NCBI RefSeq assembly: GCF_002994745.2
Contig: NC_037090.1
Span: 18,526,001-18,590,000 of the forward strand
Origin: Rosa chinensis
Taxonomy: Eukaryota > Streptophyta > Magnoliopsida > Rosales > Rosaceae
Reading direction: 5' to 3'
Length of the DNA: 64,000 nucleotides
Shown in pieces: positions 57,404 to 64,000 of this stretch; within the stretch, counting starts at the first letter, position 1; the number at the start of each line of letters is the position of its first letter. Position numbers and translations under genes: made by a program. Under the pieces are notes generated by a model that saw nothing but the letters and a program-made list of their open reading frames with translations, had not been told where the DNA came from and searched no databases.

Positions 57404-59726
57404 TTTTAAAGCGTGAATGAGAAGAACCACAAAAAATTAAATAAATAAAAATAATTTAAGTTGGTAAGTGCCCAGCTTTTATTTATTAGTCCACCCAGTT
57501 CTTTTTTTCTTGCCAGGCTTGTTGATTTGGGAATTTAATTAATTAGACTTTCACTTGACTTGATTTCAAAAGTGGGTGGGCTATGATTCATATAATATAG
57601 GTTAGCTTAGCCTAATTAAGTTTATGCATTAAGAATTATGGGCTACAACCCAGGTTTCCTATCACTATCCTCCGTCCTTGCAAGCGGCCGCGATATACCC
57701 GCAAAACAACATCCAATTTTATATGATAAATTCGGAATTCATCTACAGATACTTTACACGCACGATTGAATATTTACTCATAATCATGTGCTCTGGCAAG
57801 CTTTTACAACAGATTCATTAAAGATAAGTCTGTGTGATGATGAATCTTAACTCATCATCAATCTCCCAAAACTATTGCTATCTTAAGAACTTCAGAAAAT
57901 CATCTCATATAGAAAGTACAGCACAGACTCGTCTGTTCCAAACATAAAGTTGAGAGATGAGTCGCCATCGCCATCTTTGGAGACCCAGAAAAATATAAAC
58001 GAATTGATAGCTCGGGCCCTTTAAATCAACCGTATATTACCTCCACTTTCTTTCTCTGTCTCCCTTTTCTTTATATTTCAAATGTCCACTTTCTCTATAA
58101 GGTGTAGTGGTAATGAAAATGGCATGCAATAGATTAATCATAGAGCCAAAAGGATAATCTTTTTTCCTATGTATGGCTTAGTACGTATGCACGTCGAGAA
58201 AATATAATATGTGCCCAAGTGCATGTACACACAGTTTATAGGCCAAGTTCTTCCAAGTCTTATTTTGATACACTTTTCCTCCATCAAATTCTGAGTGCTT
58301 CATTCAGGCAACCTGCAACCCGCACGAACATGTGACAAATTAGGGTCACCAACTTTCAATCTCTTCAACTAGAAAATTTATATCTTTCCGGGTCGGACGA
58401 TATTGTCATCTACATGATTATTCTATATATACTAATTGGAGCATAACAGGAGCACCACACCTCTATCCGGTTGTAAATTATTGTGTACCTACTATACGAT
58501 ATGCCAAGTACAATCATCCAAGAGTGTTATCTAGAGAGTCAATTTTTAAATTAACCGTTCTCAATTGTATTTGGTAGATTGTGTCGTGTTGGTCCATATG
58601 TACATTGTATCAAATATCAATTTATTTATAATTTTGTGTAATTAATTTAACTTATTCAATTTTTATCCTAAAATAAAAATCGTAAAACTTATAGCTTATC
58701 AAACTAAATCAAGTAATATGTTACACATGTAGTCATCTCATGAAAGGCACAATAGTTTGATTATTGATCGATGTACCTAAGTGGATACCTATTGCGCTTT
58801 CCACTTCAACAACGTTGCTTTTTGACGCATGGATCATCTCCTACAATAATGAGGGGAATAAAACTAAGAAAAATCTCCCAAAAACTTGCGTGTTCTTTTT
58901 TTATGGACATATTTGGGAGGCTGGGAGCAAAGCAAGAACAAACAACATACGTTAGTACAAAGGAAGCACTCGATGTTCATGAATGACCAATCCACCATCT
59001 TATTATACACAAAACTCAAAAGGATCAAAGCCATAAGTAGATAAGAGTTGGATTCCCTTTCTTTGGAGCTGGGATTTCCTATATATATTATTTTGTAGCC
59101 ATATCTATCGTTTTTTACTTGGGAAATCAATTATTCAGACTTCAAGAATTTTGTTTCTGAAAACTAAAACTCATGAAATTCTTTTCTATCTTCTACAAGA
59201 ATGACAAACTAGTCAATTTCTAGACTAATTTTCGAGAAAAGAAAACGAAATATTGATAAAAAATTCTGGTTGGGACTTGGGACTTGGGAGTGAACCAAAA
59301 TAAACCTTATATTGGTCTAAGGGCTTTTAAGAGTAGCCTGATAATTAGAAAATGACAAATATATCAAACAAAAGTCAGTGGTTAGACTTTGGGATTTATA
59401 AATGAGTGGTGTGACATCTAAGTCGATCCACTTACATAAGCAGAGAGGCACATGGCATTATGGAAAATGACATTTAACCTCAACCATTACACATATATAT
59501 AGTATGGTAGTACCACTGAAATGAAAATATTCATACCTTTTTAAACTTTTGGACGACACATGCATATCGAATAGTAATACTATTATGTGATAACTCCAAA
59601 TTTCCAGTCCATTTAAGTGGCTAATTCAATTGAGACGCACATGTTATTTTCCACTAAAGGATACTCGGGAAGGTTCTCGGAGATTGTATGTGTTAGATCA
59701 CTTATTGTCATATACACACACACACG
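57404..59726. other. Intergenic DNA, no gene seen
   Basis: AT-rich, with short frames only (58764-58986 plus, 58864-59130 minus) and no domain. A (CA)n tract ends at about 59725. Confidence 0.5.
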
Positions 59727-60095
59727 GAGCCTTTCCAAAGAGGACGTCTGCACTTTCGCTAAAGTGCAGACGTCGACGCTGCAGGTCGGCTCGATGCGCG
59801 ACGGAGCGGCGGGGCTTGCCAGACGGAGACCAGGGGTTGGACAGACCGGTCTGCAATCGGTGGAGTCATTGGCGACGTGGTTGCAGCGCTGCCCAGAAAC
59901 CTGCAGTTGCAGGTGAGGTCGTTGCCCAGAAACCTGCAACCTCGACCTCCTCCGACCTCAATCGCTGCCCAGAAGCTGTCTGGGATGCCTCCGGCCTCCG
60001 TCTGGCCCGATTCGCGCAGCCGTCGCGGCTTGAAACGCTGCAGAAGATCTACGTCCGCACTTCAGCGAAAGTGCGAACGTCCGCTTTGGAACGGG

Positions 60096-60099
<4 letters not shown>
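59727..60099. mobile_element. GC-rich foldback element with hairpins nested in both arms
   Basis: The left arm (59727-59784) and the complement of the right arm (60036-60099) share CCAAAG, GGACGT, GCACTTTCGCT and GTGC.GACGT in order. Within the left arm GACGTCTGCACTTT (59743-59756) pairs perfectly with 59761-59774 around a CGCT loop; the right arm has a similar hairpin at 60051-60080 with one mismatch. The middle is GC-rich with repeated GCCCAGAAACCTGCA. No transposase. Superfamily unknown. Confidence 0.55.

Positions 60100-60133
<34 letters not shown>
60098..60133. repeat. (TA)n microsatellite
   Basis: About 17 TA units directly right of the foldback element. Confidence 0.85.
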
Positions 60134-60137
<4 letters not shown>

Positions 60138-61586
60138 CTTCATCAAATGGGAGGAAATGATTAAGGAGATATGTTATATATATATACATTCAAACTTAAA
60201 ATGAAGATCGATGGACAAGAAAATGAGCATGTTGATCAAGAATCAAGTTAGGTAACAACATCGAACTGGAAACAAAAATCAACTAGGATTAAAAAACATA
60301 ACTATATAACATGAACTAGCTCGCAACATGCATGCAGGAACCCTAATATTTCCCAGAACTTCAAGAAGTAAAGTTGAGGGAGTACTCGAATTCGTCGGAT
60401 TTTTGATACTAATATTGAGCTATTCTTTTAAGATAAAAGCCATGTAGTGGAGGCAAATGGGGAAACAAGTAGATCAACTAGATGTTTTTCTGAGACTTGT
60501 GTGTTGCATGCTATATATTTAGTGCAGAATGCACCCAGAAAGAAGCACATTGTTAATTTGACGCGGCATATTGATATAGTCAAATGGACACGAACTTCAT
60601 GCTCCAGAGTCCAGAACTCGATCCACTACTACTTCCTCTACAATAGCTAGCTGCTAGATCATTATTATACAATTCTACTCCACCATAACTAGTTATTGCA
60701 TGTGATGCGATCACTTAATATTTTGGTGTCTATGGCTCGGTTAATTTGCATCATGATAGCGATATGATTATCGAACTTTAAGTTTTAACAAGTCATTTTC
60801 CAGGCTTTGAAGAAGCACTACTGTAGTGATGTTAACGCCAAACAGGTTTGAAAAGATTGTAAACAGAAACACTTTATAAAGATTAGTCATTGATAACCCT
60901 AGTTAATTAAACAGATCAACTGCTAGCTAGCTTAAAGAGCATTATCTACAACGAGACTGAAAAGCATGCACCGGATAAATTGGAACAGTAGCTTGGTTGT
61001 AGAAAGAAAGATGATCAAGCTTTCTCCGTAATTTTGCTTATTTAGGGACTAGCTAGTTGGATTAGATAGTGTGTGTGTGTGTATATATTCGATAGATAGA
61101 TTAGATACTATTTAACTGTGCGTGACTCAACAATACTGTAGTATTTGCATTGTGCGCCTCTCAAATATCTGAAAATCGCGCGTACAAGCTAGCTAGGTTG
61201 ACTAGTGACTTACAACATAATCTCTAGATTACTTGATTCTTGCTACAAATGGTCTAATTTGGTGTGACTTGGTAACACCATTTATTTTTTACTTTTGTAA
61301 TTATAGAGATTACTTGGATCTCCAGTTTTCACTTTTGTTAGGTGATGTTTAGAGGAGTTTTGATTTGGTCCTTCTCTTTGTATCACTCCTTTTATTTTTG
61401 TTGAATAAACTTCCTTTTTGAAGGTTCACCAAAAATAAAAATTAAGCTGTCATAATAAAAGCCCTCGTCATGTTTGAAAGAAAAAAAAAAAAAAGAAGAA
61501 GAATGGGACATGAGTTTAAGAAAAAAAGAATTACACTCCCTTTGAGAAAAAAAAAAAATCAAACACAACTTTGGAGTCAATCTCAA
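60134..61586. other. Intergenic DNA, no gene seen
   Basis: AT-rich with a (GT)n run near 61070 and A-rich tracts near 61480-61560. Short frames without domains. Confidence 0.5.
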
Positions 61587-61809
61587 ACCAAATGTGTTTA
61601 TCTTCACCAACATTTAGTGACACCCATGCATGATTTTCATACCACATGCAAAGACTTCAAAGTTAGAAAAAAAGTCATAAGAACATGACCTTCACCAAAT
61701 GTGTTTATCTTCATACCAAATGTGTTTATCTTCACCAACATTTAGTGACACCCATGCATGATCTTCATACCACATGCAAAGACTTCAAAGTTAGAAAAAA
61801 AGTCATAAT
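61587..61809. repeat. Two-unit tandem repeat, 128-bp period
   Basis: About 95 bp around TTCACCAACATTTAGTGACA recurs 128 bp later with one T-to-C change, and a partial third piece of the unit's start lies between them (61690-61710). Confidence 0.75.
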
Positions 61810-63880
61810 AATCTCTAATCACATCTCAATAACACTCCTCGTCCTCATGGTTTATACATATAATAAAAGGAGATAGAAAAGAAATGAGAACGCGTGTTGA
61901 CCTCAAATTTTTGAAAGTGTGCGGTTTGTAATAAACACCAAAGCAATTATGATCTGAAAACCAATAAGACCATACACATATATAAATATAAAAGAAGAAA
62001 ATAAAACATATGAAAGCAAATTAAGGTGTTCCTTGGGCATGCAAGAATTAAACTTAATTCCTTTCTCTAAATTCCTTGATTATACAATTTGTGGGGAGGA
62101 GACGAAGACGAAGACCAAGCAGACTGCATCAGTCTCTACAGTCTTGGTCGTCTATGGAGGCACGACCAGCTTATACCAAAGGTCACGGAATTACCAAACC
62201 CACCTTTAGATTTGAGCCAAGCTTTGTCCAAAAAAAGAATTTGCAGTTGGGTTTGGATACTAAACGACGACGTCAAAGTCGTTATTTGCAAAATATTAAA
62301 CGACGACGACACACGGTACAGATCTTCTGTCCTTGGCCAACTGGCGCGTATGACGAACGCGTAGACTGAGTGGGCCCACATGATGGCAGTGTCCGATTCA
62401 TCGTCACCTACACTATCCGAGGCGCACGGGAGGCGCGTATTGTCACTCTCTCATTTATCACATCTTTCAGACTAGACTACAGTAACTCAAAAATCAACAA
62501 ATAAATTAAACCACACAAATATAAAGGGAGAAATTATTAAGAAATCTACAAATATCAGTAGCACTGAGATTCTAGATCTTGTAAATTTGGATTATTCTTC
62601 TGATCCAGTCCTGCTAATTATAGAATAAATTAAAGCTTTTTAAATGGCTGATCATTTTTTTTTTTTTGAAACGTCATATGTCAAAGAATTTTAGTACCAC
62701 CTTTGGTGGTTTGAATACATAAAATTGATTTCTGAAATCTCATGCATAAATCCAAAGGGTCTGTGATAAACTAGAATGTAGGTATGCACTTGGGATTTGA
62801 AGAACAAATTACCAAATCAGAAAATGTCCCAATTCTATTTGAAAGTATGCAAAGTGTCATTTTGTTATTTAAATTAAAAAAAACGTACAATTTAACAAAA
62901 GTTTGACAAGTTCTTTTTGCCCAACTAAGATAAATAAAGATAACTTAGTTTTTAGACCGATCGATTCTTTATAAGGATGTGGGACCTACACCCACTTCGA
63001 TTCCTTCATGTGTTAGTAAACGCGGTAATACTTTTACCCGAAATTATTCTGATTCCTTTATGTGTTAGTAAACGTAAGAATAAATTTACCCCATAATCAT
63101 TCCCTTCCATTCCAAGTAAGTAAACATACCCTACATGTAGACCGAAAATGTATATCAAGTGCAGAGTTCTGTCTGATTTAAGCTCATTTACCCTTCCAAA
63201 CCGTACTAGCACATATGTAAGCGCTCATTTACAAAAGTCTTGGCCTTCAGCAACAAATATAGGTCGAGATTCCATGTCCAGGACAACATTAATTTATCGG
63301 AAATAGACAAATAGTAAACAAATTAGACAACGAACTTTATTTCACAAGCTATGTGAATCAACTTGGATTAAACACGAGTGTAGGTCGATGTTGATTCATT
63401 TTAACACACTCACAAACAAAGTAAATTGAAACCGACCAAACACTGTTCATCACAGATATAAAATGACACGAGATAAACACTCCGATTATTATTAGCCTAA
63501 TTAACAAGTTGATTAACACATACAGTATGGTCAATTTTTATCATTAAAATTTGTACCGGCCATATTTATCAATGACGCCATACCACTCCACCATCCCCCA
63601 CCGATACGACTGCATCCGGTATTCTTTTGCCGTGGAATCGCAAATTTGCAACAAACCCTGATCGAAAAGTCCAAACCACGTGAATCACACCCCTCCCTTC
63701 TTCCCCACATTCCCTGTATAAATCCATGAGACACATCCCTGTTTCCTCTCAGTCTTCCAGACTTCACAGTGACGTGAGTAGCCAATCCGAATCTGTGCAC
63801 CAAGGCGCGTGCCGCACACTCTCCCACCCTCCAATATTAAAAACCATTAAAAGCTGACAGGTAGGTTTCCCGGTAAAACC
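61810..63880. other. Intergenic DNA, no assigned gene
   Basis: Mostly AT-rich. A slightly GC-richer block at about 62085-62450 contains open frames on both strands and two AAACGACGACG motifs; I recognise no protein. Nothing clear in 62450-63880. Confidence 0.4.
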
Positions 63881-63889
63881 ACCCCACAA

Positions 63890-64000
63890 TATTTATACTT
63901 AGCAGCTCCTCAACTCTCTCGCACTCCCCCAACTCATCTTCTCCTCTCTTCTCTTCTCCACCGTGGACTTTCTCTCTTCAAAACCCAGAGACCATTTTGA
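63890..64000 (+). promoter_or_regulatory. Probable promoter and 5' leader of a gene beyond the right edge
   Basis: A TATTTATA box (63890-63897) is followed by a CT-rich stretch (about 63903-63960), typical of plant transcription starts and 5' leaders. No start codon with a long frame appears before the window ends. Confidence 0.4.

Noticed and set aside
59613..60160. Several overlapping protein genes
   Set aside because: Frames arise from the GC-rich inverted repeat and the (TA)n tract.
1..64000. CRISPR array or bacterial operon
   Set aside because: No regularly spaced direct repeats with unique spacers; introns and plant transposons show eukaryotic DNA.

Overview
The window looks like nuclear DNA of a flowering plant, most likely a eudicot (Rosaceae is a weak guess). 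It is AT-rich, carries plant-type introns, DUF247 genes, an endogenous caulimovirus-like insertion, Ty1/copia and probable Ty3/gypsy elements, a CACTA transposon, MITEs and poly(A) retroposons. There is no CRISPR array, operon, rRNA or convincing tRNA gene.

Layout. Positions 1-48071 are a tandem triplication with a 15.40 kb period. Copy 1 runs from left of the window to 22149, copy 2 from 22150 to 37552, and copy 3 starts at 37553 and passes without a junction into single-copy DNA after 48071. Each unit holds, in order: the frame-broken 3' end of an RNA polymerase subunit 5 (RPB5/NRPE5-like) gene; an unrecognised segment; a short array of about 40-bp repeats; a DUF247 gene; a MITE split by a 2.4 kb solo LTR; the left half of a Mutator-type MITE; and a copia retrotransposon. 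In copies 1 and 2 the copia element is cut off inside its coding region and fused to the next RPB5-like fragment. In copy 3 it is complete (45467-52421, 5-bp target duplication) and leads into the right half of the MITE and a decayed DUF247 relic (about 53205-53685).

Differences between copies give a history. An 8.2 kb complete caulimovirid genome (496-8702) sits only in copy 1, about 110 bp upstream of its DUF247 start; copies 2 and 3 keep the empty site. A 4.9 kb non-autonomous CACTA element sits in the copia leader of copies 1 and 2, and copy 3 keeps the empty site. The CACTA carries in-phase exons of an unrelated host gene on its minus strand. Copy 2 resembles copy 3 up to about 30.44 kb and copy 1 after 30.59 kb, as expected of an unequal crossover product. 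However, copy 2 also shows many one-base homopolymer contractions from about 29.7 to 38.05 kb, which points to a poorly polished or patched assembly stretch, so the copy number needs independent proof.

Positions 52.4-64.0 kb are single-copy: a DUF247 relic, two poly(A) retroposon-like insertions that used the same 16-bp target, a foldback element with hairpins nested in its arms, a two-unit 128-bp tandem repeat, and at the right edge a TATA-like box and CT-rich leader that probably belong to a plus-strand gene beginning outside the window. The gene content consists of DUF247 copies plus parasites and captured fragments; nothing indicates that these genes act together in a pathway.
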